Shown: positions 9,436-19,066, numbered from the stretch's first letter. The stretch: 64,000 bases of DNA from Streptomyces regalis (GCF_001509475.1 NZ_LLZG01000142.1:30436-94435); one strand, 5' to 3'. Notes: a model not told the origin generated them from the letters alone. Numbers and translations: made by a program.

Positions 9436-10506
9436 CTAGACCGCGCTCACCGCCGACAACCGGTGCACGTCCCGCGCCGTCCCCGTGACCCCCGACAAAA
9501 ACCCCTGCGCCCGCGGCGAGGCGTTCTCCGTGAGCCACGCCGGGTCGATGTCGCACACCGCGACCCGCACGTCCGTGCCGGTCAGGGCCAGCGGCAGGGT
9601 GTGCACGACCGTCGACGGGAAGCTCAGGATCGTGCGGCCGATGGGGCCGCGGCGGGCGATCAGCTCCAGGGGGAGGTCCGGGCGGACGATCTCCAGGCCC
9701 GTCTCCACCGCCAGCCGGTGCAGCTTCTCCGCGCTCTCGCGGCGGTGGGCGAAGTAGCGGGTGGCGCCGTGCGTCTTGGCCAGGGAGCGGACGGCCTCCA
9801 GGTAGCGGTCGCCGTCCACGACGCCGGTCTCGACCAGCGACGTGCCCACCATGTCCGCGCCCTTGGTGATGCGGGGCGGGCCGAAGCGGTCGCGGGTCCA
9901 GGCGAAGGTGTTGGCGGTGACCGTCACGCCGTCCGGTGTCTCCTCCATCGGCATGGACGAGAAGATCTCGACCGTCCGGCGCTCGCTCGGCGTCAGACGC
10001 TTGCGGGCCGCGGACGACACCGGCGCGAAGACCAGGTCGCGGGGACCGGGGCGGCCGCCCTTGCGGTGCCAGCGCACCAGGCGCTCGCCGCGGGCGAGCT
10101 GGGCGACGAACTCCATGGTCGCCGTGCCGTCGTCGACGACGACGATGTCGCGGGCCTTGGTGATCGTCAGCAGGAGCTGGACGTAGCGGGAGAACGGGTC
10201 GCCCAGGACGACGCGGTCGGCCCGGCGGAGCAGGCCCGCGAGGCCGCCGATGGTCTGGAACGGAGCGGCCGCGCCGCCCCGCGCCTCCTCCCAGCGGACC
10301 TGGTGCCCGTCGTCCCGCGCCAGCTCGGCCATCCGGCGCAGCTGGCCGCGGGTCATGGGGTCGTTCGGGGACAGGACGACGAGGGTGAGTCCCGCGCCGA
10401 CGGCATGCTCGCGGGCGTGCGCCCACTCCAGCACGTTCAGGAGCTGTACCGGGCTCTCGACGAAGGCGAGAGTGTGGGGGCCGGTGTTCCCGGCGCGGTG
10501 GCTCAT
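9436..10506 (-). CDS. GT52/polysialyltransferase-like glycosyltransferase
   Basis: A 356-residue cytosolic protein that begins with HTLAFVESPVQLLNVLEW, the opening strand-loop typical of GT52-like and bacterial sialyltransferase-like enzymes. An HRRE segment near residue 240 and an FPSTVVHTL segment near 290 stand where this superfamily carries its HP and Ser/Thr nucleotide-binding motifs. I start at ATG 10506; ATG at 10539 is possible. It lies 154 bases downstream of the nonulosonate synthase gene in the same orientation, so it may transfer the CMP-activated sugar made by those genes. Exact acceptor and linkage are unknown, and the GT52 assignment is by resemblance only. Confidence 0.7.
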   Translation of the reverse strand: MSHRAGNTGPHTLAFVESPVQLLNVLEWAHAREHAVGAGLTLVVLSPNDPMTRGQLRRMAELARDDGHQVRWEEARGGAAAPFQTIGGLAGLLRRADRVVLGDPFSRYVQLLLTITKARDIVVVDDGTATMEFVAQLARGERLVRWHRKGGRPGPRDLVFAPVSSAARKRLTPSERRTVEIFSSMPMEETPDGVTVTANTFAWTRDRFGPPRITKGADMVGTSLVETGVVDGDRYLEAVRSLAKTHGATRYFAHRRESAEKLHRLAVETGLEIVRPDLPLELIARRGPIGRTILSFPSTVVHTLPLALTGTDVRVAVCDIDPAWLTENASPRAQGFLSGVTGTARDVHRLSAVSAV

Positions 10507-10660
10507 CGGCGTACGACCGTCCCGTCGTAAGGCGCTCATGCGGCGCTCGTCTTCAGCTCGTGTTCCGGCTAGTGCTGCCACGAGCCCGAAGGGCGCCGAG
10601 CCCGAGCGCTCCCACTCGGGGCACTCGGGATCGGCGCACTCGGACTCGGTGCCTTGCGGC

Positions 10661-11599
10661 TCAGACCTGGACCGGCTCGCCGGCCGCGGCGGCGATCTCC
10701 GCCTCGGCGACCACACCGGCGACGCGGCGCAGCTTCTTCATCGGGCCGAGCTCGGAGTCGTAGACCTTCTTGACGCCGTCGCCGAGGGAGGCCTCGATGG
10801 TGCGGATGTCGCGGACGAGGCGGGTGAGGCCCTGCGGCTCGACGGAGGCGGCCTGGTCGGAGCCCCACATCGCGCGGTCGAGGGTGATGTGGCGCTCGAC
10901 GAAGACGGCGCCGAGGGCGACCGCGGCCAGCGTGGTCTGCAGGCCCGTCTCGTGGCCGGAGTAGCCGATCGGGACGTTCGGGAACTCCTTCTCCAGGGTG
11001 TTGATCGCGCGGAGGTTGAGCTCCTCGGCCTTCGCCGGGTACGTCGAGGTGGCGTGGCACATGACGATGTTGTCGGAGCCGAGGACCTCGACCGCGTGGC
11101 GGATCTGCTTCGGCGTCGACATGCCGGTGGAGAGGATGACCGCGCGGCCGGTGCCACGCAGGGCGCGCAGCAGCTCGTCGTCGGTGAGGGACGCGGAGGC
11201 GACCTTGTGGGCGGGGACGTCGAACTTCTCCAGGAAGGCGACGGCCTCGGTGTCCCACGGGGAGGCGAACCAGTCGATGTTCTTGGTCTTGCAGTACTCG
11301 TCGATCTGGCGGTACTCGTCCTCACCGAACTCCACGCGGTGGCGGTAGTCGATGTAGGTCATCCGGCCCCAGGGGGTGTCGCGCTCGATGTCCCACTGGT
11401 CGCGCGGGGTGCAGATCTCCGGGGTGCGCTTCTGGAACTTCACGGCGTCACAGCCGGCCTCGGCGGCCGCGTCGATGAGCTTGAAGGCGTTCTCCAGCTC
11501 ACCGTTGTGGTTGATGCCGATCTCGCCGCAGATGTAGACGGGCTTGCCCGGGCCGACTTCGCGCGAGCCGAAGGAGCGGAGGCGGGAGTTGGTGCTCAT
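10661..11599 (-). CDS. neuB: NeuB-type nonulosonate (sialic acid/Kdn) synthase
   Basis: A 312-residue TIM-barrel enzyme that condenses phosphoenolpyruvate with a hexose or hexosamine (phosphate) to make a nine-carbon keto acid such as Neu5Ac or Kdn(-9-P). It opens with YICGEIGINHNGELENA, the NeuB signature, followed by GCDAVKFQKR, the conserved ASPWD and IGYSGHE motifs, and VFVERHITLDRAMWGSD. It is shorter than E. coli-type NeuB because the C-terminal antifreeze-like SAF domain is absent, as in Kdn-9-P synthases. ATG 11599 follows AAGGA. It is 13 bases downstream of the CMP-transferase gene, in one operon. Confidence 0.92.
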   Translation of the reverse strand: MSTNSRLRSFGSREVGPGKPVYICGEIGINHNGELENAFKLIDAAAEAGCDAVKFQKRTPEICTPRDQWDIERDTPWGRMTYIDYRHRVEFGEDEYRQIDEYCKTKNIDWFASPWDTEAVAFLEKFDVPAHKVASASLTDDELLRALRGTGRAVILSTGMSTPKQIRHAVEVLGSDNIVMCHATSTYPAKAEELNLRAINTLEKEFPNVPIGYSGHETGLQTTLAAVALGAVFVERHITLDRAMWGSDQAASVEPQGLTRLVRDIRTIEASLGDGVKKVYDSELGPMKKLRRVAGVVAEAEIAAAAGEPVQV

Positions 11600-11612
11600 G
11601 GCAGAGATGTCC

Positions 11613-12872
11613 TTACTTGGTGAGGGAATCGAGAGAGGGGCCGAGGATCCAGCTGGCGATCTCTCGGATCGCGCCGTCGCCACCGGGGGTGGCGGTGACC
11701 GCGCGTGCGGCGCCGCGCACGACGTCGTGGGCGCTCGCGACCGCCACGGGCCAGCCGACGAGGGCGAAGCACGGGAGGTCGTTGACGTCGTTGCCGACGT
11801 AGAGCACGCGCTCAGGCGCGATGCCCTGCTCCTCGCACCACTGCTTCAGCGCGAGGTCTTTCCGGTCGATGCCGTGCAGCACGGGAATCTGCAGCTTCCG
11901 TGCGCGGGCGGCGACGACCGGGTTCTGCTCCGTGGACAGGATCAGCATCTTCAGCCCGCTCTTGCGCAGGGCGGCGATGCCGAGTCCGTCTCCGCGGTGC
12001 ACGGAGACGAACTCCTTTCCATCGGCATCGATCAGCACCCGGTCGTCGGTCTGGGTGCCGTCGAAGTCCAGTACGACCGCGTCGATGTCGTCCGTGGTCG
12101 GGAGGGCGCCGGGCCGGTCCGCGTCGAACAGCGGCGCCAGCACGCGGGCGCGGGCCAGGTCGTGGGGATCGTCGATCTCCAGGACCCGGGCGGGGTCGGT
12201 GCGCACGAGCTCGGTGCGGCCGAAGAAGCGGTGCTTGTGCTCGCGGAAGCCCGCGGCGTCCATCGCGTAGGCGGCGCCGGTCTCCAGGAAGTCCTGGGGG
12301 CGGTCCTGGCGGCGCGGGCGGAAGGACTTGTCGTGGTTGACGCCGTAGCCGCCGCCGGCAGCGGCGCGCTCGGTCTCCGCGGCGGCCGGTTCGTCGTCGC
12401 CGTGCCGCCACACGAAGCCGTGAAAGGGCGCGACGGTCAGGGAGGTGTCGGCGCCGTTGGCGACGATCGCCTTGACCACGCCGTCGATGTCCTCGCGGAC
12501 GATGAAGGGGCTGGTGCACTGCACGAGCAGGACCACGTCCACCGGCGAGCCGTGCAGCGCCTCGTGCGCGTCCATGGCGTGCAGCACGGCCGCCTCGGAG
12601 GTGGCGGTGTCGCCGGCGATGGCGGCGGGGCGCAGCACCACCTCGGCGCCGGCCTGGCGGGCGGCGGCCGCGATGCCCTGGTCGTCGGTGGAGACGACGA
12701 CGTCCGTGACGAGTCTCGAGGCCCGGCACTCGCGCACCGCACGCGCCACCAGCGGCACGCCGCCGACGGGCATGAGGTTCTTCGCGGGCACGCCCTTGGA
12801 GCCGCCGCGCGCGGGAATCACGGCGAGCACCCGTGGCACCGAAGTGCCTTGAGCTGCTTCCGACTTGGACAT
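11613..12872 (-). CDS. CMP-nonulosonate synthetase fused to KdsC-like HAD phosphatase
   Basis: A 419-residue bifunctional protein. The N-terminal half is an acylneuraminate cytidylyltransferase (NeuA-like): VLAVIPARGGSKGVPAKN near residue 14 is the CTP-binding signature. From about residue 265 a HAD phosphatase domain of the KDO-8-P/Kdn-9-P phosphatase type follows, with motif I DFDGTQTDD, motif II LSTEQ and motif III GNDVNDL. Together with NeuB this gives PEP condensation, dephosphorylation and CMP activation. Such a phosphatase fusion is expected for the Kdn or Neu5Ac-9-phosphate route. ATG 12872 has AAGGAG in front; a longer upstream reading is non-coding shadow. Confidence 0.9.
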   Translation of the reverse strand: MSKSEAAQGTSVPRVLAVIPARGGSKGVPAKNLMPVGGVPLVARAVRECRASRLVTDVVVSTDDQGIAAAARQAGAEVVLRPAAIAGDTATSEAAVLHAMDAHEALHGSPVDVVLLVQCTSPFIVREDIDGVVKAIVANGADTSLTVAPFHGFVWRHGDDEPAAAETERAAAGGGYGVNHDKSFRPRRQDRPQDFLETGAAYAMDAAGFREHKHRFFGRTELVRTDPARVLEIDDPHDLARARVLAPLFDADRPGALPTTDDIDAVVLDFDGTQTDDRVLIDADGKEFVSVHRGDGLGIAALRKSGLKMLILSTEQNPVVAARARKLQIPVLHGIDRKDLALKQWCEEQGIAPERVLYVGNDVNDLPCFALVGWPVAVASAHDVVRGAARAVTATPGGDGAIREIASWILGPSLDSLTK

Positions 12873-12904
12873 GGGTTCTGCTCCTTGACGTGGGGTCTGG
12901 CGGC

Positions 12905-14251
12905 TCACAGCTCGCCCATCCGCCGGATGACCGGTGCCACGCGCTGCACGCCGTGGCGGTAGGCGCCGCGCGCCGCCCGGCGCACTATCTGGCGGACCGG
13001 GCCGGGCTCCTTGTCGTGGGCGGGGGCGCCGGGCAGCGGGCTGCCGTCGGGGCCGAGGTGGTGGCGGGCGAGGATGCCGGGCAGATAGCCGGGCGCGGTG
13101 GCCGGCGTGTAGTACGGCGTGAGGGCGGGCAGGCCGCCGGGCCGCTGAAGCAGCTTGGCGATGCGCTCGCGGGCCGCGTCGAAGGCGGTGGCGTACGAGC
13201 CGTCGGCGCAGACGCCCTGCCGGGACACCCACTCCTCGTCGGGCGCCGGCCGGTGTCCGTCGTCCAGCTGGTCCCAGGAGGCGAGGCAGCCGGAGCCGAC
13301 GAAGTGGTGGTTGCCGAGCACCTCGCGCACGCCGAGGTCGGTGAGGACGACGGTGGGGATACGGCGGTGCAGCGACTCCAGGGCGGCCGTGGAGCTGATC
13401 GTGACCAGCAGGTCGGTGCGGTCGAGGACCTCGCCCATGTTCCCGTACACCAGACGGAAGTTGGCCGGCGGATCGAGCCGCTGGACCAGCTTCTGGTACG
13501 GCAACTCCTCGATGTGCGTGGTGTGTTCACCCGGCTTGGAGCGCAGCTTGAGCAGCACCTCGCGTTCGGGGTGCTTGCGGGCGTGCTGGATCAGGCGGTC
13601 CAGCAGGTACGTACGGTCCTTGCGGCTGTCCGGCACGGAGGGCTGGGCGGCGAAGACGACCGTGTACGGGTCGTGCTCGCCGGCGTAGGGCTCGCCGCCG
13701 AGGAACGGCAGCGCCACCTCGGTCACCGCCGAGGAGTCGGCGCCGACCCCGTCGTACACCGCGCGGAAACGCTCGGCGTCCTGGCGGGAGTTGGCGAGGA
13801 CGAGGTCCGCGCCGTGCCGCAGCAGCAGGCCGTCGGCGAGCTTCTCGTAGACGACGCCGACATAGCCGGTGACGACGACGGGTCGCCGTGACTTGCCTTC
13901 CCAGACCCGCTTGAGGCCGTGCAGCATCGCCTGGACGCCACCGCCGACGAGAGCGAGGACGACGATGTCGTAGTCCTCCCGCGCCATGGAGCGCAGGAAC
14001 TCGACGGCCGTGACCTCCTTCAGGGAGTCGGCGCGCACACCGACCTCTGCCAGCTGACGGGCCGTGGGTGTGGCACGGCCGCGCAGCAGGAATCCGTCCA
14101 GGGCGGGGCTCACTTGCGCCTCGCCGCGCGGTCCGGCTTCCATGGTCGGGCCCGGCGCGATGCGTTCCGCGGTCAGCGCACCCCATTTCCAGCGGGTGTC
14201 GGAGTCCGCAAGGACGGCAATTCGCGAGGGCTTCGTTGTACTTGCTGGCAC
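12905..14251 (-). CDS. DUF6716-type putative glycosyltransferase
   Basis: A 448-residue cytosolic protein with a GT-B-like plan. An N-terminal Rossmann half opens with RIAVLADSDTRWKWG and contains VVLALVGGGVQ. The C-terminal half has VFAAQPSVPDSRKDRTYLL, the lysine/arginine-containing strand VLLKLRSKPGEH and the TISSTAALESLHRRIPTV loop, a Ser/Thr nucleotide-sugar motif like that of bacterial polysialyltransferases. I recognise it as the group now called DUF6716. Initiation is taken at GTG 14251; no convincing ribosome site is visible and TTG 14272 is an alternative. It is the first gene of the minus-strand nonulosonate operon and is divergent from the GT2 gene at 14450. Confidence 0.72.
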   Translation of the reverse strand: MPASTTKPSRIAVLADSDTRWKWGALTAERIAPGPTMEAGPRGEAQVSPALDGFLLRGRATPTARQLAEVGVRADSLKEVTAVEFLRSMAREDYDIVVLALVGGGVQAMLHGLKRVWEGKSRRPVVVTGYVGVVYEKLADGLLLRHGADLVLANSRQDAERFRAVYDGVGADSSAVTEVALPFLGGEPYAGEHDPYTVVFAAQPSVPDSRKDRTYLLDRLIQHARKHPEREVLLKLRSKPGEHTTHIEELPYQKLVQRLDPPANFRLVYGNMGEVLDRTDLLVTISSTAALESLHRRIPTVVLTDLGVREVLGNHHFVGSGCLASWDQLDDGHRPAPDEEWVSRQGVCADGSYATAFDAARERIAKLLQRPGGLPALTPYYTPATAPGYLPGILARHHLGPDGSPLPGAPAHDKEPGPVRQIVRRAARGAYRHGVQRVAPVIRRMGEL

Positions 14252-14449
14252 GACGACGACGCTAGGAAGCAATTTCTAGTTCCTGCCCAACCGCGAATCA
14301 ACGAAAAGTTAACAACACCCCACCGAGAGCCGAACTGGCCCGCCGATTCCCTGGAAGTACAAGGGATGCACCGTTCCGACACATGGAGTTCACCCCCCGT
14401 ACCCGCACCGGAAAGTTGCCGAGCCGGGCGGTCTCCTAGCCTTTTGCAG

Positions 14450-15436
14450 GTGCCAAAGCTTTCCGTCATCGTGCCGTTCTACAACGTGCGGCAATACGCC
14501 CCGGACACCCTCAACAGCCTGCGCAGAAACGCTCGGAACGACTTCGAGTTCGTGCTGGTAGACGACCATTCCAAAGACGAGACGCCAGCCATTCTCGAAC
14601 GGGCGGCCGAGGAACTCTCGGACGTCGCCCAGGTGCGGTACATCCGCCACGAGAAGAACGGCGGTCTCGCCACCGCACGCAACACCGGCCTGGACGCGGC
14701 GCGGGGCGAGTACCTGACCTTCCTGGACGGCGACGACTGGCTCGCCCCGGGCTACCTGGCCGAACTGGTGGGCACCATCGAGCGGTTGGGCTGCGACTTC
14801 GTCCGCACCGACCACGTCCAGGCCACCGCCCGCGCCCGCTCCGTGCACCGGGCCCCGGTCGGGCTGCGCGGCGAGGTGCTCAGCCCGCGGGACGCGATCC
14901 TGCCCGCCGACCGGACGACCTCGGTGGACTACGCCTACGCCTGGGCCGGCGCGTATCACCGCCGGCTCCTCGACCGCGGTCTGCTCCACTTCACGGACGG
15001 ACTGCGCACGGCCGAGGACCGGCCGTGGATCTGGAAGCTGCACCGCGAGGCGGAGTCGTTCGCCGTGGTGAGCCTGCTCGGCGTGTTCTACCGGCGCGGC
15101 GTCGCTTCCTCCCTCACTCAGATCGGCGACGCACGCCAGCTCGACTTCATCCGCGCCTTCGACCAGGTCATCGAGGAGACGGCGACGGACCGCGACGCCG
15201 ACCGGCTGCTGCCCAAGGCGGTGCGCACATACTGCGCGATCATCGCCCACCACCTCTCCGACGAGTCCAAGTGGGAACCGGCCGTGGCCAAGCAGCTGCG
15301 GGCGATGAGCGCGGAGGCGATGAAGCGTATGCCGCAGGACGCGCTCCGTGACGTACTGGAGACCATGGACCTGCACCGTTCCTCGAAGCTGCGGCGCCTG
15401 CGGCGCAGGCTCACCACGGCGAAGGCGGCTGCCTGA
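14450..15436 (+). CDS. Family 2 glycosyltransferase
   Basis: A 328-residue inverting GT-A enzyme. The N-terminus LSVIVPFYNVRQYA holds the nucleotide-binding strand; VDDHSKDET near residue 40 and FLDGDDWLAPGYL near 92 supply the metal-binding acidic motifs. The EDRPWIWKLH stretch near 188 is the usual catalytic-base region. GTG at 14450 is chosen because the fold's first strand begins immediately after it; TTG two codons earlier is possible. Its stop overlaps the next gene (TGATG), so the two are coupled. It probably adds a hexose or glycerol-type unit to the wall glycopolymer; donor unknown. Confidence 0.88.
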   Translation: MPKLSVIVPFYNVRQYAPDTLNSLRRNARNDFEFVLVDDHSKDETPAILERAAEELSDVAQVRYIRHEKNGGLATARNTGLDAARGEYLTFLDGDDWLAPGYLAELVGTIERLGCDFVRTDHVQATARARSVHRAPVGLRGEVLSPRDAILPADRTTSVDYAYAWAGAYHRRLLDRGLLHFTDGLRTAEDRPWIWKLHREAESFAVVSLLGVFYRRGVASSLTQIGDARQLDFIRAFDQVIEETATDRDADRLLPKAVRTYCAIIAHHLSDESKWEPAVAKQLRAMSAEAMKRMPQDALRDVLETMDLHRSSKLRRLRRRLTTAKAAA

Positions 15437-16767
15437 TGTCCCGGACGACCCAGATCTTCTGCGCCTCGACGCTGTACGGCGCCGCCACCCTGGCCGCCGC
15501 CATCGAGTCCGACTGCTTCACGGAGGCGGATCGCCGCCTGCTGCTGGTCTTCAACAACTCCGCGACCCCGGAGACCACTCCGGCCGTCGACGAGATGCCG
15601 GGCTTCGCGCCGCTGCGCGACCACTTCGACGCCGTCCTGTCGTGGAACGAGGCCATCCACCCCTTCCACCCGGGTGCCTGGTCGCCGCGCTCCGACGACA
15701 TCCCGCTCTTCGAGCGCTATCTGCGGCTGCTGTGGGGTCTGGGCGACGACCGCGTGGAGCTGGTCCTGGAGTCCATCCAGGTCACCCCCGCCCTCACCGT
15801 GGCCCAGCTGTTCACCGGCGCCCCGATCCACGTCTACGCCGACGGGCTGATGAGCTACGGCCCCACGCGCAACAAGCTGGATCCGCTGGTCGGCACGCGC
15901 GTGCGGCGGCTGCTGCACCTGGACCTGGTGCCGGGGCTGACCCCGATGCTGCTGACCGAGTTCGACGTGCCCGCGCAGGTCGTGCCGACGCCGGCGTTCC
16001 GGAAGGTGATGAGCGGCCTCACGGACGCCGTGCCGGATCTGCCCGCCCTGCCCGCCGACGCGGCACTGCTGCTCGGCCAGTACCTGTCCGCGCTGAACAT
16101 CCTCTCCGCCGAGGAGGAGGAGGACCTGCATGTGCGGATGATGCGGGGGGCGGTCGAGCGCGGGCACCGCTCGGTCGTCTTCAAGCCGCACCCGACCGCG
16201 CCGGCCCGCTTCAGCCGGGCTCTGGAGGCCGAGGCGAAGAGACTCGGCGTGGACCTCACCGTCCTGGACACGCCCGTCCTCGCCGAGGTGCTGTTCGAAA
16301 AGGCGCCGCCCGCGCTGGTCGTCGGCTGCTTCTCGACCGCGCTGTTCACGGCGTCGGCGTTCTACGACCTCCCGGTCGCCCGCGTCGGCACCGCGCCGCT
16401 TCTCGACCGTCTGACGCCCTACCAGAACAGCAACCGGGTCCCCGCTGTCCTGGTCGACGCGCTGCTGCCGGACCTGGAGGGCAAGAAGGGGGACGACGCC
16501 GTCCCCGCCGACACGCTGAACGGTCTCGTCACCGCCGTCGGCTTCACGATGCAGCCGCAGATGCACGCCGGCCTGCGCCCGGCCGCGGAACGCTATCTGT
16601 CCGAGCACTTCGGCCCGCGCACCCAGCGCTACTTCAAGCGCAAGCGGCTGACCTCCCTCGGGCTACCCGGCGGCATCCCGGAGCGGCTGTCCTTCCTGCC
16701 CCGCAACGCCACGGCGCGCCGGGTGGTGCGGCGGGCACGGGCGCTGAAGAAGGCCGTTCGCCGTTGA
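15436..16767 (+). CDS. Polysialyltransferase-family protein
   Basis: A 443-residue cytosolic GT-B protein resembling bacterial alpha-2,8-polysialyltransferases. It carries the HP motif (VVFKPHPTAPARF near residue 250) and the Ser/Thr motif (VGCFSTALFTASAFYDLP near 294) that bind CMP-sugar in that family. The N-terminal FCASTLYGAATLAAAIES resembles the first helix-turn of these enzymes. The basic C-terminal ~60 residues may contact membrane or acceptor. ATG overlaps the GT2 stop. With NeuB and the CMP-synthetase nearby, a role in polymerising or attaching a Kdn/sialic-type residue is likely. Confidence 0.78.
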   Translation: MSRTTQIFCASTLYGAATLAAAIESDCFTEADRRLLLVFNNSATPETTPAVDEMPGFAPLRDHFDAVLSWNEAIHPFHPGAWSPRSDDIPLFERYLRLLWGLGDDRVELVLESIQVTPALTVAQLFTGAPIHVYADGLMSYGPTRNKLDPLVGTRVRRLLHLDLVPGLTPMLLTEFDVPAQVVPTPAFRKVMSGLTDAVPDLPALPADAALLLGQYLSALNILSAEEEEDLHVRMMRGAVERGHRSVVFKPHPTAPARFSRALEAEAKRLGVDLTVLDTPVLAEVLFEKAPPALVVGCFSTALFTASAFYDLPVARVGTAPLLDRLTPYQNSNRVPAVLVDALLPDLEGKKGDDAVPADTLNGLVTAVGFTMQPQMHAGLRPAAERYLSEHFGPRTQRYFKRKRLTSLGLPGGIPERLSFLPRNATARRVVRRARALKKAVRR

Positions 16768-16904
16768 GTCAATACAGGGTGAACACGGCCGCACGACTGA
16801 GGAAACAGCGGGGAACTATCGCACTACTCCGTTGATTTCACGGCGCGGCGGGGGCGGTGCCCCTAGGATCACGGACACCGCCCAACCGAACCCGTGAGGT
16901 TCTC

Positions 16905-17888
16905 ATGACGAAGCTCGGTCGGCTCTATCCCCTGCTCGACAGCGTCGGGTTGCCGGACAACCTGCCCTACACCCAGGTGAGCGACTGGGAGTTGCGGTTC
17001 CTGTACCTGGTGGGGCGCCATCACCTCGCGGGCCGGGACCGCATCGTCGAACTCGGCTCCGGCGGGGGCGGATCGACGTACGCCCTCGCACTCGGGCTGC
17101 GCGAGAGCCCGGTGTTCGACGAACAGACGGGACGGCTGCACGCGTACGATTTCTTCCGCGTCGGCAAGGGGACGTTCGCCACGGAGAAGTTCTTCACGGC
17201 GGGTGCCAAGCCCGACGGCGAGAACTCCTTCCTGGACGACTTCCGCACCACGCTGGGGCCGTTCCTGCCGTTCCTGGAGATCCACGCCGGAGACATCTGG
17301 CAGACCTCCGACCCGGACGACACGACCCCCATCGAGTTCCTGCACATCGACATCGCCAAGACGGCCAGGGTCTTCCGCTGTGTGTCCGAGCGCTTCCTGA
17401 CTCGGCTGCGGCCCGGCTCGGTCGTCCTGCACCAGGACTTCGCGGGGCCCCGGCTGCCCTGGCTGCACTACAGCACGGGCGCCCTGCTGCCGTACATCGA
17501 GATCGCCGGGCCGCCGATCCGCTCCACGCTCGCCTTCGAGGTGACGCGGCCGATCTCCGAGGACGTGCTGAAGAGGATCTCCGAGGACGCCTTCTCCCTG
17601 GACGAGAAGCTGGCGCTGATCTCGGCCGTCCAGGAGCGCGTCGACCGCGACCACACCGGCGGCATCCCCTTCAAGTCCGTGCTGGAACTGGCCAAGGCCT
17701 ACGTCGCCCACTACGCCGGCGAGCACCGGCGGGCCTGGTCGATCGCCAAGCCGCTGACCGGCGACGAGTACCTGAGCCGTACCCGGGCCGACCACTTCGA
17801 GCAGCTGCGGAAGGCGTACGAGGCGGACCGGGCGACGGGCGGCGGCTCCCGTCTCACCAGGCTGGTGCGGAAGGCCGTACGCGGCTGA
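16905..17888 (+). CDS. SAM-methyltransferase-like protein of unknown substrate
   Basis: A 327-residue soluble protein. DRIVELGSGGGGSTYALALG near residue 47 is a glycine-rich SAM motif I, and EFLHIDIAKTARVF near 145 is the following acidic strand, as in Methyltransf_24/TylF-like folds. ATG 16905 follows GAGG at proper spacing. It stands at the end of the plus-strand glycan genes with 137 bases from the polysialyltransferase-like gene, so it could modify the polymer, but no substrate clue is visible. Confidence 0.7.
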   Translation: MTKLGRLYPLLDSVGLPDNLPYTQVSDWELRFLYLVGRHHLAGRDRIVELGSGGGGSTYALALGLRESPVFDEQTGRLHAYDFFRVGKGTFATEKFFTAGAKPDGENSFLDDFRTTLGPFLPFLEIHAGDIWQTSDPDDTTPIEFLHIDIAKTARVFRCVSERFLTRLRPGSVVLHQDFAGPRLPWLHYSTGALLPYIEIAGPPIRSTLAFEVTRPISEDVLKRISEDAFSLDEKLALISAVQERVDRDHTGGIPFKSVLELAKAYVAHYAGEHRRAWSIAKPLTGDEYLSRTRADHFEQLRKAYEADRATGGGSRLTRLVRKAVRG

Positions 17889-17906
17889 CCCGCCCGGTGG
17901 CCACCA

Positions 17907-17936
17907 GCCACCGCGGGGGGGACGGCCCGCGGTGGC
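17907..17936. terminator. Bidirectional terminator hairpin
   Basis: A perfect 11-bp inverted repeat (GCCACCGCGGG / CCCGCGGTGGC) with an 8-base loop, squarely between two convergent stop codons (17888 and 17948). It can serve both transcripts. Confidence 0.75.
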
Positions 17937-17947
17937 CGGCGCTCAGC

Positions 17948-19066
17948 TCAGAACGCGCTCAGCCCGTGGTTGCCGAGCACCCAGTGCACCGGCTGCGCCC
18001 AGGACCGGTACTGGCTCACGGTGCTGTTGCACGTCGCGTCGGCCGGAGTGTTGCTCCCGGAGTGAATGCCGAGCGCATAGGTCCCCGACCACACCGGACC
18101 GCCGCTGTCCCCTGGGAGGCCGCAGAGCGAGGTCTTGATCATGTTCTTCAGGACCGTGCCATCGGTGTACGTGACGGTCTCACTCGGCGAGAGCACCTCG
18201 CCCACGAGGTCGCTGCTGGTGGCACCGGAACGCTTGACGGAATCACCGTCGTTGGGGTAGCGGGAGTCGGTGATCTCGTAGTACGTGCCGAACGCCTTGA
18301 CGGACCCGTAGGCGGCGAGGTCTTCGCCGCGGTACTCCATGACGGCGTAGTCCTTGTCGATGCCGCCGTAGTCGAACCACATCCGCTTGCCGAGGTAGAT
18401 GCCGCCCTCCTGCCGGTGCCACCACAGGTCGCGATCGGTGTCCGCGCAGTGCCCGGCAGTGACGAAGTACTTCTGCCCGGAGGAGTTGCGGGCGTTGAAC
18501 CCGAGCGTGCAGTTCGAGCCGCCGTCCTTCGAGTAGATACCGGTGCCGCCGACGGATTCGTAGGCGTTCGGCCTGATCGTGCCGGGGAGCCTCTCGACGC
18601 GCACCGCGTCGCCATAGCCGGCGAGGACATTCATGAGCCGCTTCTCGTCGGCGGCGGAGACGCCGTCGAAGATTTCGACGGTCACCTGGTTGTTGCTCGA
18701 GTCGACGCCCCAGGAGGTATTGGGGATCGGGTCGGCCTCGGCGATCCGCCGGTCGAGGCCGGCACGGACGGAGGTCAGCGTGGCCGTGCTGTGCTTCACG
18801 ACCTCGGCGACGCCGCCTTCGGCGCGGACGGCCCGCGCGGTGGCCTCGTCGGTGACGGCGACGACGAGCCGTCCTGTCTTGTCGTAGTAGACGCCGCCGG
18901 TGCGGTCGGCACCGAACTCGGCGGCCAGCGCTCTCGCCCGGGCGGGATCGGTGATCGGGGTCGGGGTCGGGGTCGGAGCCGCGTTCGCGGTCGGCGAGGC
19001 CAGCACGGCGAACAGGCCGCAGATCGCCACCGCCATCGACGCGCGGAGTCTCGGGTGTCTTCGCAT
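17948..19066 (-). CDS. Secreted S1-family serine protease with propeptide
   Basis: A 372-residue secreted endopeptidase of the alpha-lytic/streptogrisin kind. A signal peptide (MRRHPRLRASMAVAICGLF, cleavage after ANA) and a Pro/Thr linker are followed by a propeptide of about 140 residues. The mature chymotrypsin-like domain has the full triad: His in VTAGHCADT, Asp in GGIDKDYAVM, Ser in GLPGDSGGP. Two Cys pairs look set for disulfides. ATG 19066 is backed by GGAGGT. It lies within the glycan cluster but on the opposite strand to its plus-strand neighbours, so a functional link is uncertain. Confidence 0.9.
   Translation of the reverse strand: MRRHPRLRASMAVAICGLFAVLASPTANAAPTPTPTPITDPARARALAAEFGADRTGGVYYDKTGRLVVAVTDEATARAVRAEGGVAEVVKHSTATLTSVRAGLDRRIAEADPIPNTSWGVDSSNNQVTVEIFDGVSAADEKRLMNVLAGYGDAVRVERLPGTIRPNAYESVGGTGIYSKDGGSNCTLGFNARNSSGQKYFVTAGHCADTDRDLWWHRQEGGIYLGKRMWFDYGGIDKDYAVMEYRGEDLAAYGSVKAFGTYYEITDSRYPNDGDSVKRSGATSSDLVGEVLSPSETVTYTDGTVLKNMIKTSLCGLPGDSGGPVWSGTYALGIHSGSNTPADATCNSTVSQYRSWAQPVHWVLGNHGLSAF

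Noticed and set aside
9422-9450. Direct repeat ACCGCGCTCACC between the methyltransferase and glycan genes as an att site
   Set aside because: Only two 12-base copies 16 bases apart at a stop codon; no integrase or tRNA nearby.
10661-12872. LPS-type KDO pathway (KdsA/KdsB)
   Set aside because: The phosphatase domain is KdsC-like, but the synthase has the NeuB signature GEIGINHNG rather than KdsA motifs, and a Gram-positive has no KDO lipid A.
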